Part shown: in pieces, positions 26,250 through 35,395 of the stretch
Layout: every line of letters starts with the position of its first letter
Position numbering within the stretch: position 1 is the first letter of the stretch
Assembly: GCA_037042915.1 (NCBI GenBank)
Contig: CM073200.1
Span: 434,001 to 498,000, forward strand
Direction: 5' to 3'
Length of the DNA: 64,000 nucleotides
Source: Auricularia sp. M13
Taxonomy: Eukaryota; Basidiomycota; Agaricomycetes; Auriculariales; Auriculariaceae
The notes under the pieces: generated by a model
Told to the model about the DNA's origin: nothing
The model's input: the letters and a program-made list of their open reading frames with translations, nothing else
The model's database searches: none
Made by a program: the position numbers and the translations under genes

Positions 26250-27120
26250 GAATAATTCATCTAGTCGGAATTGGTAGCCACTAATTTGATGCACAGTGGA
26301 TCATTCACAAGTGGCCGCGCTTCACCGGCAGACACCTTGCTTGTACTTTGGTTTCTATTTCCAAGAAAGTGCTCAAGCAGGAGACCCGGAGTAGCGGGCC
26401 GGTTGTCGGAGTTTGAACAGCAGAAAAGGCGGGCTTCATTATGGGGGAGGGAGTGACCTTTCAAGCAAGGTGACTGTGAACCATCTGTGTCGGTGCTGTC
26501 CTCAGTATCCTCTCCGATGGCCTCGTTGTCAGAAAATACGCCGCCTCCTTCGGGTCCATTTGCAACGCCCACAAACTGTTGGACATCAGCCACCGTCCAG
26601 GACTCTTTCAAGTTGCAAATTCAATCCTCCATTGACTATCCTTTGCAGAGAGCACCAGCTTGGGCTTCCAACGGTCGATCGGGGTCATCCAGGATGGCAG
26701 CCAAGCGTGGAGCATGGTCGTTTTGAAGCAGGGTGAACGCGCTAGCGAGGTAAAATATGTCATAAGCACAGCAATGCTCACGGGAAGTGGACTTGCGAGT
26801 TCATCAGCATGATGTGTCGGATTAGGCATTCGGACGCACCCATCTCTGATCTCGGCGGCCCAATCCATGACCACTGCGCTGCGTGTTCCTTCAATCAGAA
26901 GGCCGAACACGGGGAAGACGAAGACACTGAGGAAGCCCAAGTATTCCGCGGTGGAGATCAAGCACATTGGTAGGCGGTTGCCATCGGTGATGTTGAATCG
27001 TATCCGCTGTCATGCAAGTGGTGGTCGACAACAACCACGGGGACAGGAAGGCTTGCGGCCAAATCATCCATGCCGCATGGCTGAGGCCAGCGGGACGGCA
27101 TACGACCCAAATCATACGTA
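26250..27120 (-). pseudogene. Family copy C: truncated relative of copies A and B
   Basis: Only the last part of the A/B gene is represented. The matching order is the IPLLIVVHG-like stretch near 27050, the MCLISTAEYLGFL stretch, the PVFGLLIEG segment near 26890 and the HAPRL motif near 26710. A longer acidic tail follows with no counterpart in A or B. Frames change between these blocks and a stop falls before the SMED motif, so it is decayed or strongly diverged. It ends at the tRNA-Ser region, so its 5' two-thirds are missing. Confidence 0.6.
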
Positions 27121-27128
27121 AAAATAAT
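27117..27128 (-). terminator. Pol III terminator of tRNA-Ser
   Basis: On the minus strand a run of five T (plus-strand A at 27120-27124) follows the tRNA 3' end within about ten bases, which is a typical RNA polymerase III stop. Confidence 0.7.
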
Positions 27129-27129
27129 A

Positions 27130-27221
27130 CGACACCAGCAGGACTCGAACCTGCGCTCCCAGAGGGAATCAGATATCAAAGTTATTCGAGTCTGACGCGT
27201 TAACCACTCCGCCATAGTGCC
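27130..27221 (-). tRNA. tRNA-Ser(CGA) with a 10-base intron
   Basis: On the minus strand the sequence opens GGCACTATGGCGGAGTGG, almost the same as yeast tRNA-Ser(CGA), and closes with ...GCAGGTTCGAGTCCTGC and the acceptor strand TGGTGTC plus discriminator G. The seven acceptor pairs form with two wobbles. The anticodon arm has stem TCAGA/TCTGA and a 17-base loop. Removing ten bases leaves CTCGAAA, giving anticodon CGA. The long variable arm CCCTCTGGG fits the serine class. CCA is not encoded, as expected in a eukaryote. Confidence 0.92.
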
Positions 27222-27255
27222 TTATTCTGAATCTGCTTGCATTGTATATATGAGC

Positions 27256-27259
<4 letters not shown>

Positions 27260-27287
<28 letters not shown>
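27260..27287. repeat. Poly(T) run: poly(A) tail of the LINE
   Basis: Twenty-eight consecutive T on the plus strand mark the 3' tail of the minus-strand LINE. The tail ends 38 bases from the 5' end of the tRNA-Ser gene. Confidence 0.85.
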
Positions 27288-27499
27288 GTGCCCTGCAACA
27301 CGACCTGTCGCATGAAATGCGTGTCGGGTTGAGATAAGCAACCCCTGAGGGGGAAGCAAGTAAAGTCCGGTGAGGGACTCCGGCGTGGTTCGCGAGATTG
27401 ATTGATATCACGATCTTGACGATTCCGGAAATGGGCAGGGGCACGCCCGGGGAAATGCGATTACGCACGCCTTGTTGAGGCAGTGTGGGACTCCAGGCG

Positions 27500-28291
27500 T
27501 TAGCTCTGTCTACCCACTAAAACCCCGGGGCTGTCGATCCAGTTCTCTGGGAACGACTGAGGGTCAATTAGACACGACCAAGTTGCTAGTACAATATGTT
27601 TCTTCAATGCCTTCTTGCCATAAATACGCCGGTTTGTGAGAAGCCTGTCTGACGTGAGGCGATCGTTGATGATGCTGAACCACTCCGCCTCCACTCTTGT
27701 CGGTGGATGTTGCCAGCCTGGCTTGTCTTCATGACCTATGACGCGCTCACAGCGGAGTGCCCAAATCAGGCGTGTGGACTCTGATAAGATGATCCGGTAC
27801 AGCCGCGAGGCACCGGCGGCCTCTCCGTCCCTGCCATGCACGTCCTTATCTACAAATCGCGCGGCTCCACACCCCAAGATGGTGCCCATCGTTAAGGTTA
27901 AGGACAGCCATGGTTGCTTCGTGGCCGCCCACGTTGCCTCTGCCAGATGCCATATCTGAGCTGCTACTGGGTCTGTACAAGACAGCAAGATGTGCTCCAG
28001 TGACTCCAACGGACCGCCATTGCAGACTCGACATTTGGACTTTTCCAGCCATTCCCCGCCCCAGTTCGCCAGAAACTGCCCGCATCAGTGCGCGTCGTGC
28101 ATCGCGCGCCAGAGGAAGGTCCGAGCTTCCTTACTGAAATCTTTGTTGTGAACAGCTCTCCAGATCTTCGCGTCCAGGAGCCGGTATTTCAGTATTTTTG
28201 CCATGTCATTTTGCGTGCGTTCCAAGTTCTCCCTTGTCCTGGTACGCTGTTCCGTACGAGTCGACTTTGATTTCCTAATAACGCGAGTCGC
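27500..28291 (-). pseudogene. LINE ORF2, C-terminal Cys-rich part
   Basis: This encodes the end of ORF2: a basic stretch, the motif KIWRAVHNKDFSKEARTFLW, then C-x2-C in KCRVCNGG followed by ESLEHILLSC, the usual C-terminal Cys/His motif of fungal LINEs. A TGA at about 28085-28087 interrupts the frame where related elements have a coding residue; CGA to TGA is the simplest explanation. ORF2 ends at 27500. Confidence 0.8.
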
Positions 28292-29052
28292 TGTTGCGAT
28301 TTGCGGCGGTGCCCTGCGTCCACGCCTCTCCCGCGTCATCATTATCGACACTCAGTCCGCATTCGCCACCCTCCACCGCCGCCCGCCGTGACGACCACCT
28401 TAGTCCCATACGCTCCGGTGACACACCTCGGGCCCTTCGGCCTCCGTTCTACACTCGCCGACGCCCCCGTCGACTTCCCCGCCACCTCGGCTAGTCCTCC
28501 ATCCACTATGGGAGGTCGCGCGCGTGCTCGGACTATGGTACGCTCATATCGGCCGCGTTCCCACGCTCAGTTGCGGTCTCGGTTTTGCCGCATTGCGGGC
28601 TCCGACCTCCGCGCTCTCGGTCTTGCCGTGCCGCGGCGCGTGCACTCTCTGGTCTCGGTCTCTTCCAGATATCCGCCTGATACCCCGATAGGCATGGACT
28701 CTAGTTTAGTATATTCCTTCCCACCTTCGCTTCGTCGCCGCTCTCGGTATTCACCCCATTCCTTGCTTCTCTGAGGTTCCCTTGCGCTGCCGACGCTCCC
28801 TCGGTCCCTCTTTTATTCATGTGTTTCCCTTCGGTCATCACTCCGGTGTTCACCCGTTCTATCCCCCATCTCGGTCCTGCCTCTATGGTGGTGTGGCTGC
28901 GCTCCCCTTGCTTCCGGTCACGCTATAGTTACCGGCTATCGCCGATCGGTGTACTCTAGGTTGGATCTTGACCGTCATATGCCCATAACATGCCTGGCCT
29001 CTCCTCCTCCTGAGTACCTCGTCTGGTCGGTCTTTTGGCGCACTCCGTGACA
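28292..29052 (+). mobile_element. Solo LTR, 761 bases, inside the LINE
   Basis: It begins TGTTGCG and ends CTCCGTGACA, with a 5-base target duplication gtcgc at 28287-28291 and 29053-29057. The LINE reading frame is continuous across it when one target copy is kept. It shares its right-hand part (around ctaggttggatct and cctcctgagtacc) with the other two solo LTRs in this LINE. A fossil of an LTR element family whose internal part is not in the window. Orientation assigned by the shared ends only. Confidence 0.82.
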
Positions 29053-29057
29053 GTCGC

Positions 29058-30548
29058 TAGGCGTTGCGTAATGTTGGCGAGAGGAATCCCAGGCGCGTCG
29101 AATTGTGCTGGCGCAAGCAGGAACGGGGCTCTCTGTGCGTCCACCTTGTCGATGCTATCTTTTGCCGCACTGACCGCATGCTCATATCCAGCGTCAGCAT
29201 CTTCTTTGCAGACGTATTGCAGGCGGGTGCAAGCTGGCTGGCTCCTCAGCATGGCCGCGGTTGTGCGATACACATCTGCGTTCTCACCGCACAACACCCA
29301 GCCTGTGAGCTCGAGTTTCTGTTTCGCTGTGGTCAGGTGTGTGATGGTCCATTTAGAGTTGACCTTAATGAGCAGCAGACGGTCCTTTGGTGCGCGCCGG
29401 GCGACATCCAGTATCGCGAGCGTAGCCGCCTGCTCGCGCGTCTGCGTATCATCTACGCCGACCTTCCTCGCGAAATCAAGGCCAAGATCCTCGCATACTA
29501 CTGCGTAAGCAGCTTTAGCTCGGTGGCTGCGTGCGGCTCTGACAACACCGCAGCATGTAGCAGTTACCTCTGGCGCCTGCTGGATGCTGGGTTCATGTGT
29601 GTTGCGGTTTTCGTCGGTTCCCTCCTCCCCTGCTGTCTCATTTCGCCGTCCCGTGGTCCTCGCACTTCATTTGGGCGCCCCAAATTCCTTTCGCCCGGCC
29701 CCGCAGCCCCTCCGTCGGCGTGTCCTATCGGTCTCCCCGCTCGGCGAGCGTTTCGGTCTCTTCCCAGGAGAAGGGTAATACGACGGGATGTTTCTGGTTT
29801 GGTTGGGCTCTATTTATCCCGGGTTTCCTGTCTCGCCGAGGACACCCCGGCAGTCTCTCTTGGCTTGATCTGTGGCGCCCGCGTGACACCTGGTCGGTGG
29901 CGCAATTGGTCCGCGGGCCCCCTCGGCCTTGATTCCGTAGTATATATACCTGGGCCGGAGCCCCCTCTTGTACCTTAGGTTTGGTCTGGTCTATCATACC
30001 GCTTATCCACTCCTCCCTCTCCTCACTCATCCCTACCCCTCGGGCGTCGTCTCGGAGAGTGATATAGCAGTCACCGTGACAATGTGTGCCTGCCGGATAT
30101 CCATTTTCTGGAGGCGGACCGTCTGGGAGAACACGCAGTTCGTCTGTGAACACTCTCGCGTATAGCTCAGGGCAGCTGGGCTCCGGTACTGCGGCGTCAA
30201 AGGTAACGGGCTGCGAGAAGAGCGCTGTGTGCACGTTGTGCTCAATATCTGCGTCTTGCAGGTAGTTCGAACGGTCAACATTTCTGCAGCCCGGCCTCCA
30301 TTTTTTGCGTAGTGAGGCAACGATAGAGCGAGCCATATTTTGACAGAGGTGTGGATGGTCGCATCCCAAGGTCCTTTGATATTCACAATGCAGACATATA
30401 CAGTTGTTATTAGGAATATGTACTGGGTCTCCATGCCCTTCGCCGTCGTCAATATCGTAACATAAGATGGCGTCTTGGACGGACACAACACGGTGGTTTC
30501 AATGGAGGCACTGGACTACTGGCCCTGAGTGGTGCTGAAGAAGCAATG
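29058..30548 (-). pseudogene. LINE ORF2, RNase H-like region
   Basis: This follows the reverse transcriptase and includes a Cys-rich stretch (CICLHCEYQRTLGCDHPHLC) and then an RNase H-like fold around REQAATLAILDVARRAPKD and VNSKWT. The positions expected to hold catalytic acids appear as non-acidic residues, so the domain may be inactive; this rests on alignment by eye. A TGA at about 30499-30501 breaks the frame. It is split by the solo LTR at 29600-30081, across which the frame continues. Confidence 0.7.
29600..30081 (+). mobile_element. Solo LTR, 482 bases, inside the LINE
   Basis: Begins TGTTGCGG, ends CACCGTGACA, target duplication atgtg at 29595-29599 and 30082-30086. It is related to the other two solo LTRs through the terminal motifs and the taggtttggtctggtctat block, but much shorter. 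Contains a TATA-like tatatatacc near 29941-29950. Confidence 0.85.
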
Positions 30549-30553
30549 CGTCG

Positions 30554-31577
30554 TGTTACGGTGCGCGGCGATCTTGCCCATACGCCGCTTCCGTTGGATC
30601 TCTTTCGCCGCTTCACCCGCTCCGTCGGACCGATATACCCGTTCCGCATGGCTCTCCGGACCGCTGGCACCTCGGCTACCTTCTCTCGGCGTCACCGGAC
30701 CCCTGTCAACCTCGGTCCTTGGATGCGACGCGCTATTGCCATTGTTGTCGATCACCGCTGCGTTGGTTTCCAACCAGCGTGTAGCCGTTCGTCGGTCCGT
30801 CTCCTCGGCGTCACATTACGGCCTACACCTTCGGAGATGCCGCACACCACACCTCGGGTATTGCCCTGCATGGCCGGTGTGCGCTGGGAGTACAGGTGAA
30901 GCTGCAACGATCGTGCCGACGTACATCCTTCACCCTCTGTCCCCTGGATGCTCAACCGCTCCGGCACCTCGGACCTCGGCCGCCACACTCTCCTCGGTCC
31001 ACGCGCGGCATGGTCCACGGTCCGGAGGCTGTCCGGATGGAGTGGGAGTGTTTATTGTTGGGTGGTGCGCTCGTACCTCGCTCGCTGACGCGTTGCGCTC
31101 GCTGCTGCGCTCGCCATTGCGTCGGCGCCTTTCGCCCCCGGTGTCCTTGCATGTATGCATGCAAGGACACCTCGGTCTGTCTCGGATACCCGCCCGATAC
31201 CCTCCATAGGCACGGACATCCTTTATCCCCTTCGTCCGGAGTCGTTCTGCGCCTTCGGCGCGACGCTTCACTCTTTCTTGACCCTCCCTTGACTCCCTTT
31301 ACCCCCCATTGCTTCCACTGGCTCCCGATTACCCTCGGTGACTTCTCCGATGCCTTTCCCATCGCCTCCGGACCTCTCTTTGGTGTTGGTTGGCTTCCTT
31401 TGTTGTCCGGAGCGTTCGGATCCGGTTTGCCTCCGATCGGACTATATGTACTGGCGATTGCCCTCGGATGTACCCTAGGTTGGATCTGGTCTATTATGTG
31501 TTCGACCTTCCCCTCCTGAGTACCCTTCCTGGTCGGCTACGCCTCCTGGTCGGTGGTGTATGCAGCACACCGTGACA
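30554..31577 (+). mobile_element. Solo LTR, 1,024 bases, inside the LINE
   Basis: Begins TGTTACGGTG, ends CACCGTGACA (ends are inverted repeats), target duplication cgtcg at 30549-30553 and 31578-31582. The longest of three related solo LTRs in this LINE. The plus-strand open frames inside it are chance. Confidence 0.87.
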
Positions 31578-33125
31578 CGTCGTGTTCCGAGCTGTACCAC
31601 ACAGGTGCGAGGCGTCGTGCTTCCTTGCTGATGAGGGTTGCCGCAATGCTAACGCCATGCTTTTTACCTGCCTTGTACATCATCTCCAGCTCGAGAGGAA
31701 GGCCTGCTTGCGTATTTTCACGGCAACCTGCTCGCTCGGTACGTCGCTTTCTTTCCATCGAGCGCCATGACTGCATGAAGTAGTTGGACAGGATGTGAGT
31801 GTCGCCGTCCAGCTTGTCTTGCCATTCCAAGGTGAGCGAGTGGCAGAGGATCTCATCTGCTACAAACGCCCACGTGGGACGCTCACTCGGCAGCTTCAGA
31901 TACTCTCGCGCCCATACCAAGTATATGGCTTCATTTCGGGCTTCAAGATCCAATATATTCGCACCGCCCATATCCTTCGGGAGGTACAGGGTTTCGGCAT
32001 TCACGGTATGTTTCTTGTATTCCCAGAAGAAATCGAGCTCGAGTTTTACGAATCTTTTTAGAATATCTGGCGGCATCCCTTGCGCTGCTGTAAGGTATTG
32101 TGTCCCTCCGCCGACGTGTGCCTGATTCAGCCGTCCATCGTCGGGTGACGTTCGTCCCATCTCATGAGTTTGTCCGCTGTCTTCTTGAACACTTTCTCCC
32201 AGGTATCATCGTCCCTAGCGTCGTTTCCTGCCCAGGCGCCAAGGATTCTCACAGTGTCTCCATCGTCAGCTATTCGTACAGTCTCAGGTAAGCACCTGTG
32301 GTCCGGGGAAGCCCTCCTATCCGTTCTGAAGCGTTCGCGGAATTCAGGAGTGCCAATGGGAATACACTCGGTTTTGGCGACATTGAACTTCGCTCCCGCG
32401 GCTATGCACCAGGTGCGCAAGATGCCATCTAGCTTTGCGAAGTCGTCTTCCTCTGACATATAGACATTTGTATCGTCGGCAAAAAGTGTCGCTATGAGCG
32501 GACTTCGCATCCCGGGAATGTCAAAGCCTCGTAATTCCCCGGACTCTCGCAGCATGGCGGACAACGGTTCGATTGTAAAATCGAACAGGAGGCAGCTCAA
32601 AGGGTCCCCCTGACGAACACCTCGGGTAACACGGTAGGGTTTGCTCAGCACGCCATTCAGCATCGCTCTGGTCTGAGCATATTTGTACAGGTTTTCGACC
32701 GCTTTGACGAAGAGCTCAGGGAGACCGAAGCGCAGCAGAACTCTGAAGAGGTAGTCATGCATGACCTTGTTGTAGGCTTTCTCTTGATCGAGTGAGTAGA
32801 TCGCTCCATTTTTTCCAGTCTTCTCGCCGTAGCTGACCATCAACCTCACCAGTTTTGTCGTGTCAGTAATTTGACGGCCTTTGACGAAGCCGCTCTGTGC
32901 CTTGTCTATCATCGATGGCGCGATGGAGCCAAGCATATCGGTGAGCAACTTGGTAAAGAGCTTGTAGTCTGTATTGAGCAAGGTGATAGGTCTGTAATTC
33001 GCGACGTCTGATTTGTCACCCTTCTTGTACAAAGGACAGAGCCACCCATCTGCGAAGGTCGAGTCTTCAATCAACCCGTATTCCTGAATATCGCGGAACA
33101 GTAGTGTGAATACATGTACAATGTT
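31578..33125 (-). pseudogene. LINE ORF2, reverse transcriptase
   Basis: Reverse transcriptase of a LINE. Motifs in order: DGWLCPLYKKGDKSDVANYRP near the N-terminal side, QSGFVKGRQI, LDQEKAYNKV, GVRQGDPLS and the catalytic box LFADDTNVY. It ends where the solo LTR begins and continues on its far side. Its upstream part lies beyond Gypsy-1, at 41732-42457. This stretch itself is fully open, so decay of the LINE is mild. Confidence 0.9.
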
Positions 33126-33841
33126 TGTTAAGCCTGCTGTGCCTTGGGGGTTTGGTTGCAAGGATAGTCGAACGTCCGGGCGCAGAGAACACTCGAACGA
33201 ACAACTAGAGCCTTCGGTGCGTTATTGAGCACACCGGCTACGTCGAGTAGCACGACCGAAGGGACCGCGAGCAGCAGAGGACTCAGACGAGTAAGTCGGG
33301 CGAGGGAAGAACCCAGAGGCGAAGTCGAGAGAGGGAGAGATAGAGTGTGCGAGGGGCACGACTATGTCGATTTCGTAACTGGGGAGCTAGATACAAAGTC
33401 GAGGGTCTTTTATACCTGGGGAGATGATCCGATGTACTCGGAGTGTATCCTAGAGACGAAGGAGAGGGGCCTCAGATCAATAGAGATCGTCGTCATCGGC
33501 CGATAGGATGAGTAAGAGCGAGTGGGTAAGGTATCGGGGGATCGGGCGAATGACGAGAGGCGAATGACTAAGACGAGTGGAGCGAACCGGATATGAACAC
33601 TATCGATACAGTAGGGACAAGGCGAGTTAGGTGGATGTATGCGAGTAAGGAGAGAAGCTAGAGAAGTGAGGGAGAGGTCTAGAGATAGAGGACGATGAGG
33701 AGAACATATCCCGAGCATATGAACACGAGGGGAGATAAGCCGGGTATTCGGGAGCTTGACCGAGTTGACCGAGTGACGTAGAATGACGCCGAGTGATGCC
33801 GAGAGCACGTGAGGTCCGCGGACCGGGGCACGGGCGTAACA
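33126..33841 (-). repeat. Gypsy-1 3' LTR, 716 bases
   Basis: Runs TGTTAAG...GTAACA on the plus strand. It carries a minus-strand TATA box, TATAAAAG, at 33407-33414, in the right direction for the element's own transcript. Matches 41011-41726. Confidence 0.93.
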
Positions 33842-33890
33842 GTATCCCCCCTTTACGTCCTGAGCCCACGAAGGACTGCAGCAACGCAAG

Positions 33891-35275
33891 GTGAATACGA
33901 AAAATGAGATAGCACGCACTCGAGTCCGAATGGGGCCAAAAGATCGGGTCGGGTCGGAACGGGTCGGACGCAGATTAAAAGTGGTTGGGTCGGGAGTTGA
34001 ATCGTCGAACCACTCTTGTCTTCTGCCCGCCGCCCACCATGCCGCGATACGAATCGCTCGAGGACGTCGCCGCGCGCACGACCGCAAGACCGTCGGCGCC
34101 GTCATGAGGTCGCTCGAGGACGACCCGACGATGGAGGCGCTGATCGCAGCGCACGAGGACGCGGCGGACGCTCGGCGGCCTGCAGCAAGAGGCCGTCGAC
34201 GAGGAGGACCTCGACGCGATCGAGGCGTTCAGCGCGCGCAGGCGCCAGGCGAAGGCCGAGCTGCGCCTGGCGGCGCAGCGACGCTCGGGATGCTGGCCGA
34301 GCGCGTGGCCAAGATCGCGGCGGACGCGGGCGCCAAGGCGACGAAGAGCCAGGCGTCGCCGGCGAAGGCGCCGACCACGAGCACGAAGGCGCCGGCGAAG
34401 GACGCGAGGGAGACCGAGTCGCCGCCGAAGAGGCGGAAGGCCATGGAGGTATGGGTCGAGCTCCCGCGATTGCGGGACGTTGCTAAGGTGCGCTTATTTT
34501 GCAGGTCGAGAGCGCGAAGACGACTCAGGCGCCGCGCAAGGTCGCGCCGAAACCCGCGCCGGTCGCGGTCGCTCGCTCGCCGTCGCTCGGGGCGGGCGAG
34601 ACGCTCGAGGACGACGACGAGGTCGAGGAGCTCGCGAGCCCGGTGGCGCCGGCCGCGAAGCCCAAGCCCAAGCCCAAGCCGCGCGCGGGCGGCAAGTTCA
34701 CGGATAGGTGGCCGGAGGTGCCGTACGGGACGCGGTTCCCGAGCCAGGTGAGTTTTTTGGTCGTTCGTGTTTTGCTCGCCAGGACTGACGACGAGTAGTG
34801 CGAGGCCTGCGTCAAGCGCGGCGGCCAGTGCGTTCGAGCACACCGCTCGAACACGTGCACCGCGTGCAACCAGAGCCGCGGCAAGTGCACGCACTCGGGC
34901 AAGCCCTTCGTGCCGCGCGGCGAGAAGAGGGCGGCGTCGCCGAGTGCGTCGCCCGAGCGCCCCAAGAAGGTGCGGATCGTCGAGGGGACGACGCTGGGGA
35001 CGCGGGCGGCCGAGGATCGCGCGAAGACGGCCGAGCACCGCAGGGTCGTGGAGAACCACGCCCTGTGGACGAACAATTCGGTCCACAACATCGAGCGGAT
35101 GTTGTACCGGATGCTGCAGTGGCAAGCGCAGCAGTTCGGCCAGTCGATCGACGATTCGATCGACAATCCGTTTTCGAGCGAGGAGGAAGAGGAGGCCGAG
35201 GAGGAGGTCGAGGAGGAGTCCGAGGAAGAGGACGAGGAAGCGGTCGAGGAAGCGACCGAGGACGCGGACGAGTAG
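33891..35275 (+). CDS. Gypsy-1 antisense accessory region with Zn2Cys6-like cysteines
   Basis: It lies between the end of pol and the 3' LTR and reads opposite to gag-pol. Three open stretches are separated by short gaps with GT...AG ends. The first two are rich in Lys, Ala and Pro. The third begins with six cysteines spaced C-x2-C-x6-C-x8-C-x2-C-x6-C (near 34800-34890), the spacing of the fungal Zn(II)2Cys6 cluster though without its usual basic residues. Helical sequence follows, then a long Glu/Asp tail ending at 35275. A region of the same plan occurs in Gypsy-2. Function unknown; DNA binding is an inference from spacing. Start not fixed. Confidence is for the region being a real accessory gene. 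Confidence 0.6.
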
Positions 35276-35395
35276 GCGATAGGATAGAGTAGTAGCGGGT
35301 GCGACCAAAGTCGCCCAAAATGTAATAAATGGCTGTTTCTTGGAATCGAGTAAAAAGCGAGTGAGCGAAGAAATAGCGAGTGAAAAAGCGAGTGC

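Noticed and set aside
28301-29978. Plus-strand frames of 150-300 codons within the LINE
   Set aside because: They fall in or across solo LTRs with low-complexity composition, and cross element borders.
33225-33506. 93-codon frame repeated identically at 41110-41391
   Set aside because: It lies inside both LTRs of Gypsy-1; identity reflects LTR duplication, not a gene.
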